Assembly (NCBI RefSeq): GCF_001659605.2
Contig: NC_035170.2
Location: 19,480,948-19,544,947 of the forward strand
Length of the DNA stretch: 64,000 nucleotides
From: Manihot esculenta
Taxonomy: Eukaryota; Streptophyta; Magnoliopsida; Malpighiales; Euphorbiaceae
Reading direction: 5' to 3'
Under the pieces are notes generated by a model, which had not been told where the DNA came from, searched no databases, and saw only the letters and a program-made list of their open reading frames with translations. Made by a program: the position numbers and the translations under genes. Positions within the stretch are counted from its first letter, which is position 1; the number at the start of each line of letters is the position of its first letter. This document shows positions 36,629 to 48,113 of this stretch, in pieces.

Positions 36629-37020
36629 TTAGAAGAGATGAGGATATTGCTGGAGCATGGACTCCCGTGTCTCCCAGGTACACTCTTCGATGTTGTGGTG
36701 ATTCCAAAGGACTTTCACCATCGGGATTTCCTTGTTTTTTAGCTTTCTAATCTGGGTGTCTAGGATCCGCACCGGCTGTTCAACATAGGTGAGATCTCCA
36801 AGGATCTCTACATCAGGCTCACTAAGAACCTTGCTCGGATCTGACACAAATTTCCTCAACATGGAAACATGGAAAACCGGATGGATTCTCTCCATTGAAG
36901 CAGGTAAGTTCAACTTGTACGATACATTCCCAATCTTTTGCAAGATTTCAAAGGGTCCGATGTACCGTGGAGCTAGCTTACCTTTCTTCCCAAACCGAAT
37001 CACCCCTTTCATAGGAGACA
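36629..37020 (-). pseudogene. pol: Element A pol, 3' end (integrase C-terminus and chromodomain)
   Basis: Encodes the integrase C-terminal stretch from SPMKG through the GPF motif to the chromodomain and the terminal QQYPHLF. It is cut at 37020 by element E (TSD AGACA, 37016-37020 and 51344-51348). The frame continues at 51349. It is fully open in this piece. Confidence 0.93.
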
Positions 37021-37901
37021 TGACTCGCGGTTGTCGAAGCCGGTCAAAAATAACCTTTCTGGTTACCAACAATTTTATATTTGCGGATAGTGGTGAAAGG
37101 ATCGAATCCACAGAGAATTGAGAACTCACCTATTTCTCTTTTTGGGACCAAGAAAATAAACTAAAACAATAATAAACTAAAAATAAGATAAAAACTGAAA
37201 GGGGGATCAAATGAGATAAACTGAAAGCGGAATAAAAATAAATTGCGGTAAAAGTAAAATGGAGGGTTTGAGATTGATTTGATTAATAAACTACTGAAAA
37301 CAATTAAAATAAGCGAATAATAAAATAAAAGAGAAATAAATAATAAGAAAGCTCTAGTTGAAGTATTGGATCCACTTTAGTTGTTGGGATTGATCACAGA
37401 CACTTTGTTCTTTTGGGTTGATTCAATAGATTAGTTATGGAGATGGAAGACGCTTCTCACCACCATTATCTCTCCTTATTATTAAATTAATTAGGGAATG
37501 TCCTCTAATCAATTACTAATTAACAAATTGCCAAGGAACGTCCTTGGGCCATAGGCATCAAAACAATTGTCAATTGCATTAAGAAATAGAGAGATCCAAT
37601 CCTAGCTACCCAAACGTATGGAGACAACGCTAGATCATGCAACTTCCTTGGTTTTTATGCCAAGTGTTCTTATGTAAGAATAACCTAAGTAATTACGGAA
37701 TTAAATCATTCAAACTAACAAATAATTATTTTGCAATAAAAAATCAACGTAGATCTCAATAACAAAATAATATGAAAATTAAATATGAAATTGCATAAAT
37801 ATTGAACTCCCAAAAATTAAACAATATTTGATTAAGTCTCACAACCCATTAAACAACCAAAACTTCAACCAATATTCAACTAGATTTAAAGAAATCAGCC
37901 A
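37021..37901 (-). repeat. Element E, left piece (R/U5 side)
   Basis: AT-rich, with no coding sequence. Near 37080-37120 it holds, on the minus strand, a TGTGGATTCGATCC-type segment reminiscent of the ends of several plant LTRs. It is interrupted by element F at AGCCA (37897-37901). Confidence 0.7.
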
Positions 37902-38605
37902 TGTAATGACCCGAAAATCGGACCGCTACCGGCGCTAGGATCCGGGTCGACTTAAGGCCGCCGGGACCCGTAGCAAGCCTGACATGCAACCTGTAAACCT
38001 GTTTAATCCCATACATTATCAACAATCATACATAAAAATTTAAACTTTCCTTTCATTCATCCAACTCAACCTGAACATACATTACATAACCATAAACATA
38101 ATCATGATCCCTTTGTGGGATCTCATCAATGCCCCAACGGGCGATACAACATGAGATGAGTTGGCTTTCATGAACATAATAAAACATTTCTATAGATCAT
38201 GTATCAAAAGGGATAACAATACTCATAGGGTCAAGCACATCTATAACCTCAAGGTACCTCATTACATAACACACTGAAATCTCTTACATTACATCATAGT
38301 ACAATTTGTCATGTCCACAATCTAACTATTATATAAACATACTTCAAAACTCTGGCTAACCTCCTGGTCTACCCTGTACCTGCACATCTGGGGTTAGGGG
38401 AGAGGGGTGAGCTACAAAGCCCAGTGAGCAGAATAGTGAAATCATATATTAAAATTTCATGCCATTATGTAATGCAACACATCACAACTAATCACATCTC
38501 GGATGGTATTGTCACCAATAGTCCTCTACATAGTCCAACTGTGCCGGGACGTAGAATGGGTACAACCGGTCTTTCTCTTAACATAACATATCATACAGTC
38601 CAACT

Positions 38606-38743
38606 GTGCCAGGGACGTAGAATGGGTACAACCTGGACTTCCTCTTACATCGTGCCAGGGACGTAGAATGGGTACAACCTGGACTTCCTCTTACATCGTG
38701 CCAGGGACGTAGAATGGGTACAACCTGGACTTCCATACCATAT
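38606..38743 (-). repeat. Three 46-bp tandem units in element F's 3' LTR
   Basis: Unit starts at 38606, 38652 and 38698. The partner LTR has only two (48818 and 48864), so one unit was gained or lost after insertion. Each unit has CCAGG and CCTGG arms about 17 nt apart. Confidence 0.88.
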
Positions 38744-39910
38744 CATGCCATGACATCATCATATCATATGAGGACTAAAGGATCATCCAATAACCAATCC
38801 ACATCAACATCATAAATGCAATGCAACATATTCGTGAATACTAATGTAAACAACCTACTATATCTCATGGCATTCATGATGCATGGTTCATGCTCAAAAT
38901 TCATATTTCATTTATTGTAAATCTTAAAGTTTATTCCACTCACCTCTGGCTAGCTCTGACAAACTCTGTAGCAGCTGGCTCACTGCTGGGGTCCTCGGTT
39001 CCTCGGGTCCGAACCTACACAGGTGGACTCCAATGAGGGACCAAACATACATAAACATAACTCTAATATACTCCCCAAAAACCCCTAAAACATCATGGAA
39101 TAATCCTAGAAAAACATGCAAGAAATGGCTGGACAGGGCACTTTCGGCGGCAGGTTCGGCGGCCGAAAGTCCCTCCAGAGCCGAAAGTCAGGCAGGTTCG
39201 GCGGCACCTTCGGCGGCCGAAACTCCCAGACAGAGGCGAAACTCATGCATGTTCAGCGGCACCTTCGGCGGCCGAAAGTCCCAGACAGAGACGAAAGTCT
39301 CTTTTCGGGGGCAACTTCGGCAGCCGAAAGGCCTGCCTCCTCAGCCATGTTCGGCGGCCGAAAGTGCCTTCGGCTGCCGAACCTGGTTTCTGCCAAAGGG
39401 CAGAAACTTGGCTCCCTTATGTATTTTTGCCTCCAAACTCACCAATCATGCATAAACTTGTTCTAAAACATGCATACATATCATACACCACACCTAGGGG
39501 TCTCAAACTAGCATATACCCCAACTACAACACTTCAAACACACAAAAATCAACATACATTGTTCATCAAAACATCAAAACCCATAAACTCATCAATAAGC
39601 CTAAACATGCATCTCTACCCATAAAATAACTTAATGCTTGTTTAAAACACATAACAAGGGTGGATCCGAGCTTACCTCTTGAAGAAACGAGAGGAAAGGC
39701 GATCCTAGCTTGGAGATGGAGAGATTGAGCTCTTTGAACCTCCAAGTACCCAAAACTTGCTCTTTACTCACAGATCTTCAAAACAGAAGTTAAAACCCGT
39801 GAAAACCATGGAAGATCTAAGGAAAACACTCAAGATCGAGGGAGGGGTGGCGGAGACTCACCTTGGCCGACAACGGGGGAGAAAAAGCTCGCCCGTGCGG
39901 ACCTAAGGGA

Positions 39911-39922
39911 CCCTTTTATAGG
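39911..39922 (-). promoter_or_regulatory. TATA box in element F's LTR
   Basis: Minus strand CCTATAAAAGGG, some 360 bp into the LTR from its U3 end at 40277. The matching copy in the other LTR is at about 50076-50086. Several TTCGGC inverted repeats lie just upstream of it (39940-40110). Confidence 0.7.
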
Positions 39923-40383
39923 TGGCTGGCCAGGCCACGTTCGGGGGCCGAATGTGCCTCCGCATGCATGCCATGTTCGGCGGCCGAACTTGACTTTCGG
40001 CGGCCGAACCTGGACTGCCCTCACTCATGCTTTCGGGGGCCTAACGTGCCTCCAAAACGCAAGCATGTTCGGCGGCCGAACTTGACTTTCGGCGGCCGAA
40101 CCTGGGTTTTCCTCCAAAGACATTTCATGCACAACTCATTAAATTTTCATACTTAAAACCATGAAATACCTTAAAACATTTTATGAAAACATGTTTCTAC
40201 CCTACTAGAGGCTTCCGACATCCGAGATTCCACCGGACGGTAGGAATTCCGATACCGGAGTCTAGCCGGGTATTACATTCTCCCCCCCTTAAGAACATTC
40301 GTCCCCGAATGTACCTCAACTAGCACACATAGCATGGCATAACACATAACATACATAGCACATAAACACATAGAGATCTAACC

Positions 40384-42970
40384 TTAAAAGAGATGAGGGT
40401 ACTGCTGGAGCATAGACTCCCGTGTCTCCCAAGTGCATTCTTCCAATTTGTGGTGGTTCCACAGGACTTTCACCATCGGGATTTCCTTGTTTCTTAACTT
40501 TCTGATCTGGGTGTCTATGATCCGTACTGGCTGTTCAACATAGGTGAGATCCTCTTGGACCTCCACATCAGGCTCACTAAGAACCTTGCTCGGATCTGAC
40601 ACAAACTTCCTCAACATGGAAACATGGAAAACCGGATGGATTCTTTCCATTGAAGCAGGTAAATCCAACTTGTACGACACATTCCCAATCTTTTGCAAGA
40701 TTTCAAAGGGTCTGATGTATCGTGGGGCTAGTTTACCTTTCTTCCCAAAGCGAACCACTCCTTTCATAGGAGACACCTTGAGCAATACCAAATCCCCCTC
40801 CTGAAACTCTAACTGTCTTCTGCGGACGTCTGCATAGCTTTTCTGCCTGCTTGCAGCAGTCTTGATTCTCTCTCTGATTATGGGTACCACCCTGCTGGTG
40901 ATCTCTACTAGCTCAGGCCCTGCCAAGGCCTTTTCTCCAACTTCCTCCCAGCAAACAGGTGATCTGCACTTCCTTCCATACAAAGCTTCATATGGAGCCA
41001 TCCCGATGCGAGCATGATGGCTGTTGTTGTAGGCAAACTCCACCAAAGGTAGATGCTGCCTCCAAGAACCGCCAAAGTCCAGCACACACATTCTGAGCAT
41101 ATCTTCGATAGTCTGGATGGTCCTTTCTGACTGTCCATCAGTCTGGGGGTGGAAGGCAGTACTGAAATCCAACCTAGTACCCATGGCATTCTGCAGACTC
41201 CGCCAAAACCTGGAGGTGAACTGGGGCCCTCTATTTGACACTATCGAAACGGGAACCCCATGCAGCCTGACGATCTCATCCACATATACCTGCGCCAACT
41301 TGTCCACAGAGTAGCCACTCCTGACAGGAATGAAGTGAGCAGATTTGGTGAGTCTGTCCACAATCACCCATATGGAGTCCACTCTGTTGGACGCCGCCGG
41401 TAACCCCACTACGAAGTCCATAGCTATATTTTCCCATTTCCATTCTGGAATAGGTAGCGGGTTAAGCATTCCAGCCGGCTTCTGATGTTCCAGCTTCACC
41501 CTCTGACACACTTCGCAGGCTGACACGAACTGTGCCACTTCTTTCTTCATAGCTGGCCACCAATAAACCTTCTTTAGATCTTGATACATCTTGGTGGCTC
41601 CGGGGTGAATGCTGTATCTTGCATTATGAGCCTCCCTCATAATGTCTCCTTTTAGCCCTATGTCATCTGGTACACATAGTCTGCTCCCATAGCGGAGGAT
41701 CCCCTTGCTGTCGAATCTGAACTCACTATCATTGCCTGACTGAACAGTCCTGGCAATCTTCACTAACTCCGGGTCCTCATGCTGTTTCTGAGCCACCTGC
41801 TCCAGAAACACGGGTGCCACTCTCATCTGGGCCACCAAGGCACCTGTACCAGACAACTCCAACTGTAGACCTTCCTCAATAAGCTTTTAGAACTCCTTCA
41901 CCACTGGCCTCCTCTCTGCCGATATGTGGGATAGACTGCCTAGTGACTTCCGGCTTAGGGCGTCTGCCACGACATTCGCCTTACCCGGATGGTACTGAAT
42001 CTTGCAATCATAGTCACTCAGCAGCTCTACCCATCTCCTCTGTCTCAAATTCAAATCTCTTTGACTCAGGATGTACTGCAGGCTTTTATGATCTTTGAAG
42101 ATCTCACATTTTACCCCATAGAGGTAGTGCCTCCACATCTTGAGTGCAAAGATTACTGCTGCCATCTCAAGGTCATGTGTGGGGTAATTCAACTCATGCT
42201 TTTTTAACTGCCTAGAAGCATAAGCAATCACCCTCTCATTCTGCATTAGTACACAATCCAGTCCCACACGGGATGCATCACAAAAGACTGTAAAGTCCTC
42301 ATCACTAGATGGCAGAGCTAAAACTGGTGCTGAAGTCAACCTTTTCTTAAGCTCTTCAAAACTCTCTTCGCACTGGTCGGTCCACATAAATTTCTGATTC
42401 TTCCTGGTTAGTCTGGTCAGAGGAGCTGCTATCTTTGAGAAGTCCTGAACGAACCTCCTGTAGTAACCTGCCAAACCCAAGAAACTCCTGATCTTCGTCA
42501 CTGAAGTGGGTCTAGGCCAGTTAGCCACAGTTTCTGTCTTCTTGGGGTCTACCTCTATCCCATTCTCTGACACTACATGCCCCAAGAACGAAATGCTCCT
42601 CAGCCAGAACTCACATTTAGAGAACTTGGCATACAAGCCATGTTCCCTCAAAGTCTGCAAGACCAACCGCAGATGATGGGCATGCTCCTCTGCATTCCTG
42701 GAATACACCAAGATATCATCTATGAAGACAATAACGAAGTGATCCAGGTACTGACTAAACACTCTGTTCATGAGATCCATGAATGCTGCAGGGGCGTTGG
42801 TTAACCCGAACGGCATTACAAGGAACTCAAAATGCCCATATCTGGTCCTGAAAGCTGTCTTCGGCACGTCTTCATCCCTTATCCTTAGCTGATGGTACCC
42901 CGATCTTAGATCTATTTTGGAGAAACAACCCGCTCCTGCTAGCTGGTCGAATAGATCATCGATCCTTGGC
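40384..42970 (-). pseudogene. pol: Element F pol, 3' part (RT to chromodomain)
   Basis: Resumes after solo LTR G with PRIDDLFDQ of RT, then FIDD, RNase H, integrase and the chromodomain ending QQYPHLF at 40384. One nonsense codon lies at 41887, where the intact copy in D has Tyr (TAC to TAA), between RNase H and integrase. A 'VSNRGPQF' reading near 41250 replaces the second integrase catalytic Asp (SD in the other copies) with Asn, a further defect. There is no frameshift. The 5' part is at 45454-47841. Confidence 0.93.
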
Positions 42971-42975
42971 AATGG

Positions 42976-45448
42976 TGTAATACCCGGCTAGAATCCGGCA
43001 TCGGAATTCCTGCCCTCCGGCGGAATCTAGGGTGTTGGATCTCTCTAGAAGGGTAAAATGTATTGTCTAAAATGTTTTCACATGATTTCATGGTTTTAAA
43101 GGGAAATGAATTGAGTTTTGAAAAGGAAAAGACCAAGGAGGCGTTTGCCAGGTTCGGCCGCCGAAAGTGAAGTTCGGCCGCCGAACATGGGAAGGCTTCG
43201 GGAGCGCCTTTGGCCTCCGAAAGTCTTGCTTGAACGAGCCAAGGTTCGGCCGCCGAAAGTCAAGTTCGGCCGCCGAACATGCATGAGTTTAGGGGGCACG
43301 TTAGGCTGCCGAAGGTCTTCGACCAGGCCACCTATAAAGGGCCCTCAGATCGGAAATGGGTGAGTTTTCTCCCCATTCTCGAGCTCAGGTGAGTTTATGC
43401 CTTCCTTTGGTCGTTTTCGTGTTTTCTCTACCCATCTCTCAAGTTTTTCATGATTTCTACCCTTGTGTTTGAAGATTTAAAGCTTAAAAGGAGTTTTGGG
43501 AGCTTGGAGCTTTTGGAGCTTGGATTCTCCACACCTCCGAGTTAGGGGTCACACCACCCTCGATCTTCAAGAGGTAAGTGTAGATCCTTGCTTTTCCTTA
43601 TGTTTAATGAAGTTTTAAGTAAGTTTTATAGAGTTTGATGGTTAAGTTTGGGTAGAAAATGCATGTTTAAGGTTTATGTGGGTTTTATACCCAATGTATG
43701 TTATGTGATGTTTGTGTTGAGGAGTTTATGTTAGTTTATGCTCCTTTATGCTTGTGGGAGTGAGTATGCATGAATGGAAGAGAGTATGTGAGGATATGGG
43801 TATATTTGAATTTAGTTTTTGGCTTGGCAGAATCGGACCTGTTGTCCAGAGGGGACCAGGTTCGGCCGCCGAAAGGAGTTTCGGCCGCCGAACCTGCATG
43901 GGAGGCAGTCTTTAGGCTGCCGAATGTGCCCCCGAAGGAGGGACTTTCGTTTCTGTCCTAGGGTTTCGGCCGCCGAACCTGCCGCCGAACCTACCCGAGT
44001 TTCGTCTCTGGAAGGGACTTTCGGCCGCCGAAGGTGCCGCCGAAAGTGCCCTGTCCAGCCTTTTCTTGGGTGTTTTCTATGCATGTTTAAGTGATGTTTA
44101 GAGGGGTTTTTGGGGAGTTGTTTATGAGTTGTTAGAATGTGTTTGGCACCTCATTCGAGTCCACCTGTGTAGGATCGGACCCGAGGGATCGAGGAGGCCA
44201 TCAGTGTTAGCAGTTGCAGAGTCAGTCAGCGTCTGCCAGGAGGTGAGTAGAACTAAACTTAATCTTTTATGCACAAAATCTAATGCCTAAAGCATGTTCA
44301 TGCATCATGATTATATGTAGTAGGATGATTGCACTAGTTTCACGAATGTGACGCATTGCATTATTTGATGTTGATTCAGGAGGTTCGGACCAAGGCGACT
44401 TCAATAGCCCATATCTGTCATTGAGTCTTGGGTGAGTCTTTTGAGAGCCGGACAAGTACATATAGGAAAGTCCTTGTGAGCTCTCTGTGGACTAGGCACC
44501 CTGTCATGTATGTGAAAGTCCTGTGTGAGCTCCTTTGGGGGAGCCGGGCATCGACAGAGGGATTTTTGAGGTCATGTCTGATCCTTGAGAGTAAAGGTTG
44601 CTAGCAAAGAAAGAAAGAAACTCTCAAAAACAGTCCGTGGGGAATATTTATTTGCATGAACCCCGAGACGGACCTAGTTATGTGATTTCTTTGTGATATG
44701 ACGCATTTCATGAGAGCATGTAATGAATGAACTGTTTTTCTATGTTTCTACTCACTGGGCTTCTTAGCTCATCCCTTTCCCCTAACCCCAGTGTTGCAGG
44801 TTTAAGTCAGAGCTCAGAAGTCAGCAGGGTAAAGATTAAGAGACGTGTGTTTTATGTAATAGCTTATGTTTATGTATCAGTTTAGTAGTTTTAGAAGTGG
44901 ACATGTAACATAAGTTGATGTAATGTAAATTGAGATAATGTATGTCATGTTAAGTAAAGTTGTGTCTATGGATTAGTTGTGCTTGGCCCTATAGACTGGT
45001 TAGTCCCTGTTAATGCATGGTTATGTTTATGTTATATGTTGAGTGAGAACTAATCTTGTGGCATGTGTTGTTTACCACGTTATGTAATGGATGAGGACCC
45101 TAGAGGAGGTCTGATGTTTGTGGTTTGAGGCATGCACAGGTTAGGTTCTAGTTCTTGGATGTAATACCAGTTTGATGTATGTTATGTTGACCCAGCTAGA
45201 GTTGTGATGAGGGTTCTAGTAGGGGGTTCCTTTATGTTTTCAGTTATGTCGCATACAGGTCAGGCTCGGTATTTACATCATATGTTTCAGTTTTTATGTT
45301 AAAGTTTTGTTCATGTATGGGATTTGACCAGGTGATAGGAGGTATGTTTGGCTTGCTACGGGTCCCGGCGGCCTTAAGCCGATCTGGATCCTAGCGCCGG
45401 TGGCGTTTCGGACCGTTACAGAGGGGTATCGGTTTCCGGGTCGTTACA
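42976..45448 (+). mobile_element. Solo LTR G (2473 bp) in element F's pol gene
   Basis: Starts TGTAATACCCGGC and ends GTCGTTACA on the plus strand, opposite to its host, with TSD AATGG (42971-42975, 45449-45453). The length equals one LTR and there is no internal region, so it is a solo LTR left by recombination between two LTRs. It carries a TATA box (CCTATAAAGG, 43331-43340), TTCGGCCGCCGAA motifs upstream and downstream, donor-like CAG-GTGAGT (43389) and GAG-GTAAGTG (43574), and an acceptor-like tract with CTAACCCCAG and TTGCAG at 44777-44799. Confidence 0.92.
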
Positions 45449-45453
45449 AATGG

Positions 45454-47841
45454 GTACCTATTCTTGGTAGTGACTTTGTTCAACTGCCTGTAGTCGATAC
45501 AAAGTCTAAGGGATCCATCCTTCTTCCTCACAAACAAGACCGGAGCACCCCAAGGTGAGGTACTCAGTCGGATGAAACCCTTTTCTACCAGCTCTTGCAA
45601 CTGCTCTTTCAACTCCTTTAACTCTGCTGGGGCCATCCTGTAGGGAGGGATAGAGATCGGTCTAGTTCCAGGCACCAACTCTATCTCGAACTTTATCTCC
45701 CTAGCAGGTGGTAAACCTGGAAGCTCATCTGGAAAGACATCCTGAAACTCTCTGACAACTGGCACCGAGGCCGGCTCCCTGACCTGACTGTCTAGCTCTC
45801 TCACATGAGCTAAGTACCCCTGACATCCCTTCCTAAGCAACCTACGAGCCTGAAGAGCTGATATCAGACCTCTAGGTGTGCCCCTCATGTCTCCTCTGAA
45901 GACGACCTCTGACCCGTTCTGATCTCTGAACCTGACTACCTTGTCCCTGCAGTCCAAGGTAGCACCATGGGTAGATAGCCAATCCATCCCTAGAATGACG
46001 TCAAAGTCTGTCAAATCTAGAACCACAAGGTCGGCGGAGAGGCATCTTCCCTCAACAAAAACTGGACTGTACTGGCAGACTGACACTACCACTGACGGGT
46101 CACACTTGGGTCCACTGACCCATAGGGGACACTCTAACCCAGAGACTATCAGACCCAACCTCTCAACGGCTCTCGGAGCAATAAATGAATGAGATGCACC
46201 CGGGTCCATTAATGCATACACATCAGAACACCCAATGACGAGATTACCTGACACCACGGTGTTGGATGTGTTAGCCTCCTGCTGAGTCATGGTGAAGATC
46301 CTGGCTGGAGCTGATGGACCTTCACCTCGGGAACCAGAAGAAGAGGCTGTCCCTCTCCCTCTACCTCTGCCACTGCCCTGAGTTGTGGCTGGAACTGCTG
46401 GTTGTGCCACACTACCAGAAGCTGTTTGCTGGGGCTGGCCCATAAAAGGCGCTCTAGGACACTCCCGAGCCATGTGTCCCTCCTGTCCACATCTAAAACA
46501 TGTGTTAGTCCCAGCTCGACACACTCCCCTGTGCGGTCTTCTACATCTCTGGCATTCTGTACCATCTGAGCCTGAGCTCGAGCCACCGCCAAATCCCAGA
46601 CCGGATTTCAACTTGTTCCAAAACTTATTCTTCTTCGGCTTCCTGGTGGTGTTATCCCACCTTTTCTTACATGAGCTCTGAGAAGAGAAACCTGGTCCTC
46701 CTCTGCCTGGGGTCTTAACCCCTGAAGACTGGGTCACTGACTGCTTCACTGACCCCTCAACTATAGCACTTGCTTCCATTCTTCGAGCCATATCCACCAC
46801 AGTGTGGAAACTTTCTCTCTCAGCTGACTGAATCAACGAGGAGTACCTGGAATGCAGCTTCATAACATACCTCTTGGCTTTCTTCGTATCTGTATCTAGA
46901 GCTTGCCCTGAAAAAGGCAATAGCTCCAAGAATTTATCCGTGAACTCCTCTACACCCATGTGCTCTGACTGCCTTAGTTGCTCAAACTCAATCATCTTCA
47001 GTTCTCTGGAACTGTCTGGAAAAGCCCATCCAGCGAACTCATTCGCGAATTCCTCCCATGTCATACCGTCTAGTCTCGGGTCCACATAACACTTGAACCA
47101 TTCCCGTGCCTTCTTGCACTTTAAAGTGAACCCTGCCATCTGAATGGCCCTGCTGTCACTTGCCCCTAGCTCATCAGTTATTGTCTTCACCACTCTCAGA
47201 TACTCAAAGGGGTCATCCCCTGACTTGTATTTGGGAGCATCTAGCTTGAGGTAATCTATCATTTTCACTTTGCTCCCATCGACTAAGCTAGGTCTAGGAG
47301 GTTGAGTAACTGGGGCTGCTGATTATGTAGGTGGTGGAGGTGGGGGTGCAGCATTCCCCGAGGTGGGGTTTGCCGGGTTTGGATAGAAAGGTGAGGGTGG
47401 ATAAGCTGGGTACTGTGTGTAAGGTGGATAGAAAGGTGGATAAGGCATGTAGGTAGGGTAGGGGTTAAAGCTGGAGTAATCCGATGTACCTCCTATCGGA
47501 TACCCTGAACCCTGTGGGAAGGGTGGATAATGGGGTGGAAAACCATACCCCGAGGCCTGAACGCCTCCCTGAAACTCCCCTGTCCCTTCTTCCTCCATGC
47601 TCACATCCAGGTTCCCATCCCTCCTCTGATCCTCTTCCATAACCTCCCTTACTCCTGAAGAACTTCCTCCTCTATCTGTCCCCCTTCTGCTAACATCAAA
47701 AGACCTTCTAGGGTCCCTTGACACCCTTTCTCTGTTGGCTCTACAAGACATTGCCCTAGGCAATGTAGGAGGACGGGCGCTCGTGCCCTCATCCTCAGGT
47801 GGCACTCCAGTCAATCGTGCAGATCGACGAGTTCCTCTCAT
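45454..47841 (-). pseudogene. gag-pol: Element F gag and pol, 5' part
   Basis: The start is at 47841 ([12 protein letters not shown]). Gag has the Pro/Tyr-rich tract and core, a [12 protein letters not shown] cluster, and a [14 protein letters not shown] knuckle. The protease has DPGASHSF, and RT runs to the KNRYP region, where solo LTR G enters. A nonsense codon at 47323 truncates Gag after its proline-rich tract; the frame is then open to the G insertion. The pol gene continues at 42970. Confidence 0.93.
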
Positions 47842-48098
47842 CTTGTTTTCTGAAAAACAGTACACATCATACAAACATTAGCATCATATGGTTCATGTGG
47901 GCACACATGAACCCTCATCACATATACATCATATTCATATCATAGCATCAATGCACATGTATATAACCATGGCATTTCACATCATCATACAAGACAGGAC
48001 CCAACATCCTACCCTAGTGGACATGATCTTCCTATTGTGCTTGACCTTCTAGAACATCTATGAGCCCGACACTTTAGGTCCGATCCTATGAACCTAGG

Positions 48099-48110
48099 GC
48101 TCTGATACCA
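48099..48110 (-). promoter_or_regulatory. Primer-binding site of element F (tRNA-iMet)
   Basis: TGGTATCAGAGC on the minus strand, three bases from the LTR start at 48114 (the spacer has changed to GAA from the usual GAT). Confidence 0.9.
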
Positions 48111-48113
48111 TTC

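Larger units (their letters stand above)
37902..40277 (-). repeat. Element F 3' LTR (2376 bp)
   Basis: Contains three 46-bp tandem units starting at 38606, 38652 and 38698 (GTGCCAGGGACGTAG...CCTGGACTT), TTCGGC-motif clusters at 39142-39385 and 39940-40110, and on the minus strand a TATA box at 39911-39922 (CCTATAAAAGGG). A splice-donor-like AAG-GTGAGT follows at 39862-39856, and a second donor-like GAG-GTAAGC near 39675. Confidence 0.92.
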
